64,000 bases of DNA from Physella acuta (Eukaryota; Mollusca; Gastropoda; Physidae), in the NCBI RefSeq assembly GCF_028476545.1, contig NW_026732279.1, positions 124,001-188,000 of the forward strand, given 5' to 3'. Both the position numbers and the translations under genes were made by a program. Numbering within the stretch: position 1 is the stretch's first letter; each line of letters begins with the position of its first letter. The notes beneath the pieces were generated by a model, which was not told the DNA's origin, did not search any database, and saw only the letters and a program-made list of their open reading frames with translations. Positions 13,471-25,228 of the stretch are shown here, one piece after another.

Positions 13471-13963
13471 AACCCAAAAACATTGTAAATAAACCGGGAT
13501 GATCTCCCCTAAACTTTTTCAAATATTCTTATACGAAACAACAGGGGGTTGCAACTCGGGCTATAGACATGATTTTAAATCCATTTTAAATACTTAAACT
13601 TTTTAAAATAGAATAAAATCTCGTAGAAAAAAGAATTGCACACCAAGTGAACGCCAAATAAAATGTGCATAATAGTGCGGAATATTATTAGTACTTTATA
13701 AATTTACATGCGTTTTTTGAGAAATCGGAGCCAGATAGAATGTTGATCCCATCAAGTGTGAGAGGTGACCCGGCACAGTTTGAGAACCTCAGCCATATGA
13801 TTTCCCTCTCGCCCTGAGCATACCGTGTCGATCAAAACTGCAGATCTGCCAATACAAATGGCGGCTTGAAGGACGGGGAACAGGATACTGCATGGCGGAT
13901 GTAATGTAGACATGCTTGACTACACACGGCAAAACAAACGTCAAAACACGGCAGTGTGCACGG

Positions 13964-14095
13964 CCTTGGTGCACTGTCTTGATGCTCTTTCTTGGTGCAC
14001 GACCTTGGTGCACTGTCTTGATGAACTTTCTTGGGGCACCGTCTCAGTGCACTGTCCTGATGAACTTTCTTGGGGCACCGTCTCAGTGCAAATCC
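13964..14095. repeat. ~53-bp repeats with ggtgcactgtcttgatg
   Basis: Two to three imperfect units, each containing gcactgtcttgatgaacttt or gcaccgtctcagtgcac. No gene is supported. Confidence 0.7.
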
Positions 14096-14137
14096 GAATA
14101 AAGTACCCTTGCCAAAATTGTTTTCCCAAATGCAGAA

Positions 14138-14455
14138 TTTTTAGAAAGTGACATGTCATTTAGACGGTGTCATCTTAGAAAGTGACATGTCATTTAGACG
14201 GTGTCATCTTAGAAAGTGACATGTCATTTAGACGGTGTCATGTTATAAAGTGACATGTCATTTAGACGGTGTCATCTTAGAAAGTGACATGTCATTTAGA
14301 CGGTGTCATCTTAGAAAGTGACATGTCATTTAGACGGTGTCATCTTAGAAAGTGACATGTCATTTAGACGGTGTCATGTTATAAAGTGACATGTCATTTA
14401 GACGGTGTCATCTTAGAAAGTGACATGTCATTTAGACGGTGTCATGTTAGACAGT
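14138..14455. repeat. 34-bp array, 9 units
   Basis: Units contain agtgacatgtcatttagacg and ggtgtcatcttagaa. Two units carry the variant gttataa. Copies are otherwise nearly identical. Confidence 0.95.
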
Positions 14456-14689
14456 GTCATCTCGTACCCTGTCATCTCATAAAGTGTCACCTTAATTTAT
14501 ATTGTATCAGGTCCAAACCCATGCTACCTCATCCAAAGCTTTAGCCCCCCACCCCCCCCCCCCCATCCATCTGTCTCAAGTGATAACTATGGCAGCAGTG
14601 CCTTCTATACACACATTCTCCCCTATCCCATGTATTGCCTATATCAATAGATACAAAACCAGATGTCATACCCACATAACCCACAAACA

Positions 14690-14885
14690 GCAGCACCTAA
14701 AGAACAAGTGTGTAGATTACCTTCCGTGTTGCGTGAACTTTACACACCCACACACAGCAGCACCTAAAAACAAGTGTGTAGATTACCTTCCGTGTTGCGT
14801 GAACTTTACACACCCACACACAGCAGCACCTAAAGAACAAGTGTGTAGATTACCTTCCGTGTTGCGTGAACTTCACATACCCACA
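14690..14885. repeat. ~68-bp triplicated unit
   Basis: Three copies of a unit containing cagcagcacctaaa, caagtgtgtagattacctt and ccgtgttgcgtgaactt. The middle copy lacks a few bases near the aagaac string. Confidence 0.9.
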
Positions 14886-15439
14886 CTTCTCTACTTGAGA
14901 TACGAACACATTTTGTACAAGTTTTTATTTCAGCACACGGCCCTTTTGTTGGGAGCCCTTTTGTAGGGAGCCCTTTTGTTGGGAGCCGGGTTTGATAGCC
15001 TGCGTTCTACCCACTGATCTCTGACATTTGTGAACTGTGGTAAATGGAAGGCGCGCCGTTTAGTGCTTTAATTACTGGAATGGAACAGTTTGTATGCGTG
15101 CGTGTGTGTTTTTGTGTGTAAATATGTGTTTGTCATGCATACGGTGTGTGGTTAAATACAAATTGCACGAAACGTGTGTTTTTATATTTGCTTCGATTTT
15201 AATGTAACAGTCTGCTTATATTTGCCTGTTTTTACCACTTGTTAAGATTGCACGTTTGACCACTTCTTTAGATTGTCTGTTTTGACCACTTGTTTTGACC
15301 ACTTGTTTAAGAGCCAGCCATCTCTAGGACATAATATACCAGTACCTGGAGTCTCTTAACGCTTCTGTTAATTTGTCTGTCATATTAAGATCTCACCATG
15401 ACAACAGCCGTCAACAGACTTGACATAACATTGAAACCT

Positions 15440-16995
15440 TAGCATGTTTGACACACTGGTGTATGTGTTATGTAACAGTAGACTTGACATAACATTCAGA
15501 CATTGTGTGACACTGGTGTATGTGTATGTAACAGCAGACTTGACATAACATTCAGACATTGTGTGACACTGGTGTATGTGTTATGTAACAGCAGACTTGA
15601 CATAACATTCAGACATTGTGTGACACTGGTGTATGTGTTATGTAACAGCAGACTTGACATAACATTCAGACATTGTGTGACACTGGTGTATGTGTTATGT
15701 AACAGCAGACTTGACATAACATTCAGACATTGTGTGACACTGGTGTATGTGTTATGTAACAGCAGACTTGACATAACATTCAGACATTGTGTGACACTGG
15801 TGTATGTGTTATGTAACAGCAGACTTGACATAACATTCAGACATTGTGTGACACTGGTGTATGTGTTATGTAACAGCAGACTTGACATAACATTCAGACA
15901 TTGTGTGACACTGGTGTATGTGTTATGTAACAGCAGACTTGACATAACATTCAGACATTGTGTGACACTGGTGTATGTGTTATGTAACAGCAGACTTGAC
16001 ATAACATTCAGACATTGTGTGACACTGGTGTATGTGTTATGTAACAGCAGACTTGACATAACATTCAGACATTGTGTGACACTGGTGTATGTGTTATGTA
16101 ACAGCAGACTTGACATAACATTCAGACATTGTGTGACACTGGTGTATGTGTTATGTAACAGCAGACTTGACATAACATTCAGACATTGTGTGACACTGGT
16201 GTATGTGTTATGTAACAGCAGACTTGACATAACATTCAGACATTGTGTGACACTGGTGTATGTGTTATGTAACAGCAGACTTGACATAACATTCAGACAT
16301 TGTGTGACACTGGTGTATGTGTTATGTAACAGCAGACTTGACATAACATTCAGACATTGTGTGACACACTGGTGTATGTGTTATGTAACAGCAGACTTGA
16401 CATAACATTCAGACATTGTGTGACACACTGGTGTATGTGTTATGTAACAGCAGACTTGACATAACATTGAGACATTGTGTGACACACTGGTGTATGTGTT
16501 ATGTAACAGCAGACTTGACATAACATTCAGACATTGTGTGACACACTGGTGTATGTGTTATGTAACAGCAGACTTGACATAACATTCAGACATTGTGTGA
16601 CACACTGGTGTATGTGTTATGTAACAGCAGACTTGACATAACATTCAGACATTGTGTGACACACTGGTGTATGTGTTATGTAACAGCAGACTTGACATAA
16701 CATTCAGACATTGTGTGACACACTGGTGTATGTGTTATGTAACAGCAGACTTGACATAACATTCAGACATTGTGTGACACACTGGTGTATGTGTTATGTA
16801 ACAGCAGACTTGACATAACATTCAGACATTGTGTGACACACTGGTGTATGTGTTATGTAACAGCAGACTTGACATAACATTCAGACATTGTGTGACACAC
16901 TGGTGTATGTGTTATGTAACAGCAGACTTGACATAACATTGAAACCTTAGCATGTTTGTCTAGGCTGTGCACACACCGGTGTATGTGTTATGTAA
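15440..16995. repeat. 57/59-bp satellite, about 26 units in two blocks
   Basis: The unit contains cagcagacttgacataacat, tcagacattgtgtgacac and tggtgtatgtgttatgta. The left block (about 15480-16360) has 57-bp units and the right block (about 16360-16940) has 59-bp units that carry an extra ac in gtgacacactgg. Because 57 is divisible by three, 300-aa plus and 282-aa minus frames stay open. They are periodic and not considered genes. The edge units are diverged. Confidence 0.97.
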
Positions 16996-16999
16996 CAGC

Positions 17000-18600
17000 T
17001 CCTCGCCTCCCAAGAACCAAACTGTTCCAACTCCAACTTTCCCCTTTTGTGAGATACACACCATTGTGTTTAAATCCATTAAGACATCGCGCTTAAAAAA
17101 AAATCGTGGCGATCTCGTTTACTCAGCTATCACTTTTCACTAAAACATAATACAAAAACCTTCTAGCTTTGTTGTGAATATTTTTCAAAGATGGAGTTAA
17201 GACAGCCTCGTTTTGGGGGAGCTATTGATAGATTTGGTATGACAGGTCAGGATAAAAGCAGGTATAGGCCGACTGTTGCAGTACATTTAGTTTTAGTGCC
17301 AGTAATAATTAGACCTTGGTAAATTAGACTGTTAAATTAGGTGGTGGTAAATTAGACTGGTAAATTAGATTGTGTTAATTAGATAGTAGTAAATTGTTTG
17401 CTTTCTTCATCAAGCATTTACTATAAAAGCACTGACTATATCAAACAATCAAGTATTTATTCATTGCGTGCATTAATTGGCCTATTAATTAAGATCGTTA
17501 ACCAATTAGTTGGGCGTTGGTATTCGCGTCGAGTGAGTATATGTATGTAAACAACGGCTGAACTGGGTGATTAGTACAACCTTAGACCGCGTGAAACGTG
17601 TGCTATAATTAGCCACCAGACAAAACGGAGTTATGGAAATGTGATTATTTGTACTCTAAGACTTTAAGGTCCCAAAATTGTGGATGATTTTTATCTTCAT
17701 ACCATCCCCATCGTAACACATTATCAGGAAAAGCCAGACCCTCCCTCCCCCCTTTCCAACCGTAAGGTGACGTCACACCTCAGTCTACAACCCCACTCGA
17801 AATTGCAAATTTATTTTTTTTAAAGATTTCTTTCTAAAATATTATCTTTACTTTATCAGCGGTAAGTATATTAATCAATTCACTTTACAATTTACAACAA
17901 AAAAGCCTTTAAAAACACAAAATAGCGGCAACATTTCAGTTTCTAACATTACCTTTTATAATGGGAAAGTGTGTCGTCACACTTTCTGACCCCCTCCCCC
18001 CCACGGTCTACCCCCCACCCGTTCTCCTCGTTACACATCGTCGCAATATTCCGACCTCCCTCCTCCTCCCCTCCCAATCAGAGTACGACGTATATGGCAT
18101 GGACTACCACTATTGGTAAAAGCAAACCAACAATTCATTCAGTCGTCTCCCCGTTTCTTCCCTAGTAACCGCGTCTATGGTTACCATGTTTCAGCCAGTC
18201 AGCAGGAGAGAAGGTCACATGACCACAGCTACCAACTGGAACATGGTGGTGGACGTTTCAATACTTTTTTATTTCATACTCGTCGTCCCTTAAGTGCATT
18301 GTGTACCAAGACCGGAAGTTAAGTTTTAAAATATAAATCTATTTCAGGAATTTTGATGTAATTATCGTGACCACTACTTTAGTTCCATAAAATACCGCGG
18401 ATTAATTTTTTTTTTTTACTAAACATCAAAGTATGTCTGTGGAAATCAGTGAGCATATCGGTAACTGTTTTTATCAAATAAAAAAATAAACAAATGAACG
18501 TGGGGCCAGTGACGCACATAATGTGTACGGACCTACCGATTAGATGAGGCCTCGCTCGATGATTGGTTCCACGGTCAATGGTGCATGACTGCTCGTGGCT
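17000..18600. other. Intergenic stretch without recognised features
   Basis: AT-rich DNA with short aaattaga repeats near 17320-17390. No exon, RNA gene or terminal repeat was recognised. Confidence 0.45.
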
Positions 18601-18604
18601 GATT

Positions 18605-18782
18605 AACACCTTTCTGACCTTCATCTTACTAACCTTCATCTTACTGACCTTCATCTTACTGACCTTCATCTTGCATGACCTTCATCTTGCATGACCTTCA
18701 TCTTGCTGACCTTCATCTTGCTGACCTTCGTCTTGCTGGCCTTCATCTTGCTGACCTTCATCTTGCTGACCTTCACCTTACT
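18605..18782. repeat. 15-bp array (ctgaccttcatcttg)
   Basis: About twelve units of ctgaccttcatcttg. Variants end in ctta or carry a gcatgacc insertion. Confidence 0.92.
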
Positions 18783-18877
18783 CCTCACGATTGATCGTGT
18801 GAGGTACAAACATATTCCGCTGGATCGAACCCACGGTAGACTTTGATTAGTCTAGTCAGTAGCAGCTACTACTTATT

Positions 18878-19058
18878 ACAACAACTAGCATACTTATGGT
18901 GCAACAACTAGCATACATATAGTGCAACAAATAGCATACTTATAGTGCTGCGACTAGCATACTTAGAGTGCAACAAATAGCATACTTATAGTGCTGCAAC
19001 TAGCATACTTATAGTGCAACAAATAGCATACTTATAGTGCAACAACTAGCATACTAAC
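18878..19058. repeat. ~22-bp array (aactagcatacttatagtgc)
   Basis: About eight units of caacaactagcatacttata with alternating aaatagc and gctgcaac variants. Confidence 0.9.
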
Positions 19059-20027
19059 AATGGGGCAAGTGGCGTCCTGTAGTGGTGACAACATTTCGAC
19101 TCTTGACTCGCAACAGGCTCGTCCTCAATCAAACGGAACTAGCTCTACAAGTAAGAAGTGATTCTCTTTCTATCACAGTTTTAGATCACAGGACAGACAC
19201 ATATCATATGCCAGACACCACATGGCATATGACAGACACCGCATATAGTAAGACAGGTATTTTAGGTGATAGGACGTCTACTTAAAATGTGTCTTTTAAG
19301 ACGTTTCCCAAACGCTAAGTTGAACCCAATTCTATTCAACGCTGCTGAAAGATTCTAATGAAGACTCTATTGACGTCTCCACAACTCCGACGTGACGCAG
19401 ACACGACGCCGACGTGACGCCACTACCTACTTCCCTTGTCAACTGTTCATACACGAGGCTTACTTTTCAAATACAATTAATTTTAATTAATTTGACTGGG
19501 TTTTTAATTAACTCCTGATAGAGCGTTACTGGCATCCAAAGAACAAAAGGAAGTCAAATAAAGAGATTAATTAATTAGTGGAAACTTAAATTTAATCGAA
19601 CTCACTGAACGAACATGGTCCAACTTGATAAGGAGAAAAGGCGACTAGATTCTAGAGAAGATCTAGATATTAGTTTGGCTAGAACTAGAAGATCAGACCA
19701 GGCTATCTCTTCGGGAGGGGGTGAGAGGGGAACTGCCCCCTCCCCCACCCGGAGCACGTCCATCGCCCTACCCCCCCCCCCCCCCCCCCGGAGTAAAACA
19801 CTGGATGAAACTGACGTTACATAGCTCGTGGAAGCGTAGATCCTACTGGTAAACCCACAAGAAACGGGGGGGGGGGGGGGTAGAACACTGACACAACTAG
19901 ACTGGCTAACGCTCTAGCCAGAGACAATCACATATTTTAACCGATGCACCTTGCTGTACTTGGAGCATAGAACACAATACTCCAACTATACTGAATCTGT
20001 TGATGTAGGCAAAGAAACGGTTTAGTC

Positions 20028-20234
20028 CAGGGGTCTGCAACCTGCGGCTCGCGAGCCGCATGCGGCTCTTTTGATATCAAGATGCGGCTCTCCAGCTCCT
20101 TGAACCAATACTAATAATCTTAATAAAAAAATAAAATATTTGAAATAAAAAAATGTTAGTGGCTCTTTAAAACCAGGGAAATTTTGAAAATTGTAACTTT
20201 TGGCTCTTCCGCTTCAAAAGGTTGCCGACCCCTG
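20028..20234. mobile_element. hAT-type MITE (CAGGGGTC ends) with 8-bp target duplication
   Basis: It starts caggggtctgcaacctgcgg and ends ggttgccgacccctg. These terminal inverted repeats are typical of a widespread hAT MITE type. The flanks on both sides read gtttagtc (20020-20027 and 20235-20242). At 207 bp it has no coding capacity. The clear target duplication suggests fairly recent insertion. Confidence 0.93.
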
Positions 20235-20935
20235 GTTTAGTCCCATCTATTCACATTCATCATTTCTCTAACCCAGTTTCTCTAGCTTGTAGTCAGCAAA
20301 CCACAACATTACATGAAGGGTAAAGGTTGGCTACCATATCGTTGAGGCGTAGAGCTGCAAATAACTGCTACACGAAATGGGGGGGGGGGGGGGGGGGGGC
20401 GACACACAACTTTTCTTCTTTGTTCAATTTAGTGTTGAATTCTAATTCAAATAAATAATTAGAATATTGGCATCAAACACAACTTAAACAAGAACATTTT
20501 TTCCTCTTGCCCAGATAAATGTGGGTCTAATATAAATAATTATCTCAAATTAAAAATAAATTGTCTAATGATAGGCTTGAGGTTTGCATTTAGTTCAATG
20601 GTGCCAATAATCCTTTATCTCCTGCCTGCCACACAAATTAATTCATTAGTCAAATTGTGGGGGAGGCCGCTTATACGAGCAGACTATAGTCTACTTGTAA
20701 GACCCAGAGATTCCCACTGGAGGGGGGAGGGGGGGAGCAACACAATAGGCCGTTTGCAGCTGATGAAATTGATAATTGCGCTCTTTTCACTGCGTACAAG
20801 AAAGTAGTTTTACAATGGAGGCGAGCGAGTTGACGAGATTCCTTCCATAATGTTGTTGTCATGGAATAAAAACGTGTTTTTTTAGATTTAGACCGTAAAA
20901 AAAAATAAAAAATAAAAACTTAAGCCTAAAATTAA

Positions 20936-22305
20936 TTTAGAAATTTTATATTCTTAGAATAAATGCTATAAAAGTTGCAAATCCAGAGAACTTGAAAATA
21001 ATTTGTTGAGTTTAAGGCTACATTTCTATTTATTTTCATCAAGCCTAAGTTATAACCGGATGTTTCACTTTCGTAAGACAAATATTGATTGGCTGTACAG
21101 TAACTTAGTGATCGATAACTATTTGTTTACAAACTTTGCAGATCAAGTTTTTAAATAGCAATGCAAATTTAAAACCCCATGACCTAGTTTTCTATTTTTA
21201 GCTTACAATGTGTACAATAAAATCTATGGCAGCCTATCCAATAGCAGGATGCCATGTTTATGTCGCCATTACACGTGAAAACCAAATTGTTTTTGCTTTT
21301 TTTTAAATTTTTATTTAGTTACCGAAAATATTATAAACATCAAATACATCCAATCTTTAGTAAAGTCCGAAAAAAACCAGACAGGCAGGATTTTATAACC
21401 ATATTAATTGTAACTACGCCGTGCCTGATTTTTAAACTAATTTATACACCTCTCAAATACCTTTGAGAGTTTTCTCGCTCGTGTCCATTGGAGAAGAAAG
21501 CTTAAACACGTCCATTAAAACTCTACGTGCCCATATAAACTTAAACTTCCATAGCTCAAATAAAAAGTTTAGGAATAGCCTCGAAATGGTGGATACAATA
21601 TTTTAAAATTTGGTGCCATGATATTAAAATAAATATGGTTATAAAAATCTGACTGTTTGATTTTTACGGACTTTACCTAAGATTGGATGTATTTGATGTT
21701 TTAGTATTTCCTGTAACTAAACACATTTTTAAAAAAGGAAAATCAATTTGATTGTTTTTTATCACACAAGATGACAATAATCAAAACTGAAATAATTGGT
21801 CATGTGATTTTTTTTTTAAATAATTTTATTCAAACATATCGGCAAAGTTTTGAGTTTACGATTAGTTGTTTTTTTTTTCATAAAGAATATCGATCACAGA
21901 GTTTCTGTAGAAACAATCGATGTTTGTTTTACGAAAGTAAAACTTCAGGTCAGAGGCGTAGGGCGGGGGGTGCGGACCGCACCGGGTGACACCATTTAGG
22001 AGGGTGACACCAAGGCAAAAAATAGCAAAATATATAGAGAAAAATTTGAGGGGAGGGGGTGCAAATCGAAAGTTTGAGGGGGGGGGGGAGTGCAAATCTA
22101 AAGTTTGAGGTGGGTGCAAATGGAAAGTTTGAGGGGGGGGGGTGACACCCGACCTCGCTACGCCAATGCTTCAGATTATAACTTAGGCTTGATGAAAATA
22201 AATAAAAATGTTGCCTTAATTAAACTCAAAATTTTTTTTTCAAGTTCTCTGGATTTGCAACTTTTAAAACATTCTAAAAAATATTAAACTTCTGAATTAT
22301 TTTCA
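20936..22305. mobile_element. Large foldback DNA element with long imperfect arms
   Basis: The left end (about 20940-21060, with cagagaacttgaaaat and tcatcaagcctaagttataa) recurs inverted at about 22172-22300. Further inward, catcaaatacatccaatctt (about 21335) pairs inverted with aagattggatgtatttgatg (about 21680). Parts of the intervening sequence also pair, for example around cgtaagacaaatattg and the gatcgata segments. The arms may therefore reach about 600 bp each. No transposase is visible. A younger MITE sits in the right arm. Confidence 0.8.
21951..22168. mobile_element. hAT-type MITE nested in the foldback
   Basis: It begins cagaggcgtaggg and ends ctcgctacgccaatg. It is related to the 6137 element by its ends and by its C/G-rich gggtgacacc interior. 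The flanks are cttcaggt (21943-21950) and cttcagat (22169-22176), an 8-bp target duplication with one mismatch. Its insertion postdates the host foldback element. Confidence 0.88.
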
Positions 22306-22513
22306 GGCTACGACTTACTCTGATGGCAAAAGCTAAAAAACAAAAATGTCACCAATAATGGTCGAACCCATCACCTCAAACTAGGCTGCTCTGTGGTCTT
22401 TGTAATATGTTGTTGAAATGTGGCAAATCTCAGACTATATTTTTTTGCGATCATAAATCAGCCTCCTAATATTTTCCCGCCACTTTTCTTGACTGACGTC
22501 TGCTGTGTTTCAG

Positions 22514-25165
22514 CTGAGCGACTCAGCGCCCTGAAGACCGCCATCAAACCATGCCACAGAGGGGGGCCGGGCTACAAGACCCCTCTGGACGCCATGAAGC
22601 ACGGACCCAGGGAGAAGCTCGTTTACCTGCCCTGCATCCAGCCGCCACACCTGAAGAAGGTCAAGCCAGATTACCTGGCCACAGTGGACATTGACCCCGA
22701 ATCACCCACCTTCTGTAAGGTAAATATGACTCCAAACACCACATTGTAAAGGTAGGTATGACCCTATCACACACCTATGTCAGGTAAATATGACCGAGAC
22801 CTCCACCCAAAACCAGCTGACTCCATCCCCCCCCCCTAGTCCTAAAATGTTGTATAACACTAACCTAAAACCAGCTGACTCCACCTCCCCCCCCCCCCCA
22901 GTCCTAAAATGTATAACACTAACCCAAAACCAGCTGACTCCACTCCCCCCCCCTATTCTTGAAATGCCGTATAACACTGACCTAAAACCAGCTGACTCCA
23001 CCCCTAACGACGCTCTCACCTGTTAAACCACCAGGTGATCCACCGCCTGATGATGCCTTACCTGGAAGACGAACTTCACCATTCAGGCTGGAACACCTGC
23101 TCCAGTTGCCATGACGACTGCTCAAAGTCACGTGACAAGCTGGTCTTGCCGGCCCTGAACAGCGACAGGATTTACATCATCGACGTCTCCAACTGTAGAG
23201 AGCCCAAGTTCCACAAGGTAGGGGGGGGCTGTAGAAGGGCCAAGTTCCACAAGGTAGGGGGGGGGGGGCTGTAGAGAGCCCAGGTTCCACAAGGTAGGGG
23301 GGGGGGGGCTGTAGAGAGCCCAGGTTCCACAAGGTAGGGGGGGGGCTGTAGAGAGCCCAAGTTCCACAAGGTAGGGGGGGGGCTGTAGAGAGGTCAAGTT
23401 CCACAAGGTAGGGGGGGGGTGTAGAGAGGCCAAGTTCCACAAGGTAGGGGGGGGGAGAGCCCAGGTTCCACAAGGTAGGGGGGGGGGCTGTAGAGAGCCC
23501 AAGTTCCACAAGGTAGGGGGGGGCTGTAGAGGGGCCAAGTTCCACGAGGTAGGGGGGGGCTGTAGAGAGCACAAGGTAGGGGGGGGGGGGGGCTGTAGAG
23601 AGCCCAAGTTCCACAAGGTAGGGGGGCTGTAGAGAGGTCAAGTTCCACGAGGTAGGGGGGGGGGCTGTAGAGAGCCCAAGTTCCACAAGGTAGGGGGGGG
23701 GGGAACTGGGCCTAGCTATGGAGGAGTGGGGGGGGGGAGTACCCTGGTCCTATCCATGGTGGGTGGGGGTACCCTGGGCTTACTCATGGTGGGTGGGGGT
23801 ACCCTGTGCTTACTCATGGTGGGTGGGGGTACCCTGGGCTTACTCATGGTGGGTGGGGGCACCCTGGGCCTACTCATGGTGGGTGGGGGTACCCTGGGTC
23901 TACTCATTGTGTGTGGGGAGGGTACCCTTGTCCTATTCATGGTGGGGAGGGGTGCTAGTGAGGCGTGTTCTACTTTAAGAATACACTTGTGTGACGCTGT
24001 AGGAGATGGAGTGAGGGTTTCGTCTGCTAAAGCTCGCCCAGCTGTCGTGGCTACATGCCTGGAGTGGAAGTGTTGGTGAACTCAGTGATAAACTCTACTG
24101 TGTCTACAGTGCTTGATATCCAAGGGGGGGGGTAGTTGACCCAGCTGTCGTGGCTACATGCTGGAAGAGTTGGTGAACTCATTGATAAACTCTACTGTGT
24201 CTACAGTCGTTGATATCCCAGGGGGTAGTTGTCCTATATCTTGTGGTTACAGATAGTGGAGCCTGTTGATGTGCACAAGATGACTGGCCTTGGTGCCCCA
24301 CATACGTCACACTGCCTGGCCAGCGGGGAGATCATGATCAGCTGTATCGGGGACAAAGAGGGAAGTAACTCGAAAAGTAAGCTCAACTCTAAGAGCACGG
24401 TTATCTTTCTTTAAACATAGTATTGGTGATCAGTTTCTTATTTCAAGACATTTGTAAAGTAATTTTTTTAAATTCATCAGTTGAAATTTAACTGAATAGT
24501 TCTATTTGGTGAAAAGTATATCCAATATATGTAAATACACCTAAAAATCTCAACATTTTAAAAACCTACTACCTGTCACAAATAGTTAAATAATGTTGAA
24601 ATATTTGTCATCCAATCAAATACAATAATAAATTATGGTTTTGGCTACAAGGTTATGTAGTGCCTGTATGTATATTAGTTTAAAAAAAAACATACAATGT
24701 TGCTCAACTAAAACTTTAGGTGGTTTTATCCTGCTTGATGGGGAAGACTTCAGTATAAAAGAGAACTGGGAGAAAAGTCTGATCACCATGGGATATGATT
24801 TCTGGTACCAGCCCAGACACAACGTGATGGTCAGCACAGAGTGGGGCGCCCCACGGGCATGGAGGAATGGCTTTAAACCAGAGGAGTATAAATCAGGTGA
24901 AGCCCCACCTTTCTCCACACTCATACATATATATATATTTGTATATAAATATATTTGTATATAGGCCTATATTTGTGTATATCTTTTTGTATATATTTAT
25001 TTGTGTGTATATATATGTGTGTATATATGTCTATATAGGCTATAGGGCTGGTAAGTAGGTCACCAACTAGTTCTATGGCTCATGCAGGTTTTATTTAGCC
25101 ATATAACTGGTTGGTGACCTACTTACCAGCCCTATATATGTGTATAAATGTGTGTATATGTATGT

Positions 25166-25228
<63 letters not shown>

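Noticed and set aside
15496-16405. Open frames of 282 (minus) and 300 (plus) residues
   Set aside because: They result from a 57-bp repeat, a multiple of three, with no stop in these frames. Both strands are open and perfectly periodic, with no family similarity.
19615-19824. 69-codon frame beginning MVQLDKEKRR
   Set aside because: It includes a poly-C-encoded Pro run and CTAG-rich sequence. No splice-site context or family similarity supports a gene.
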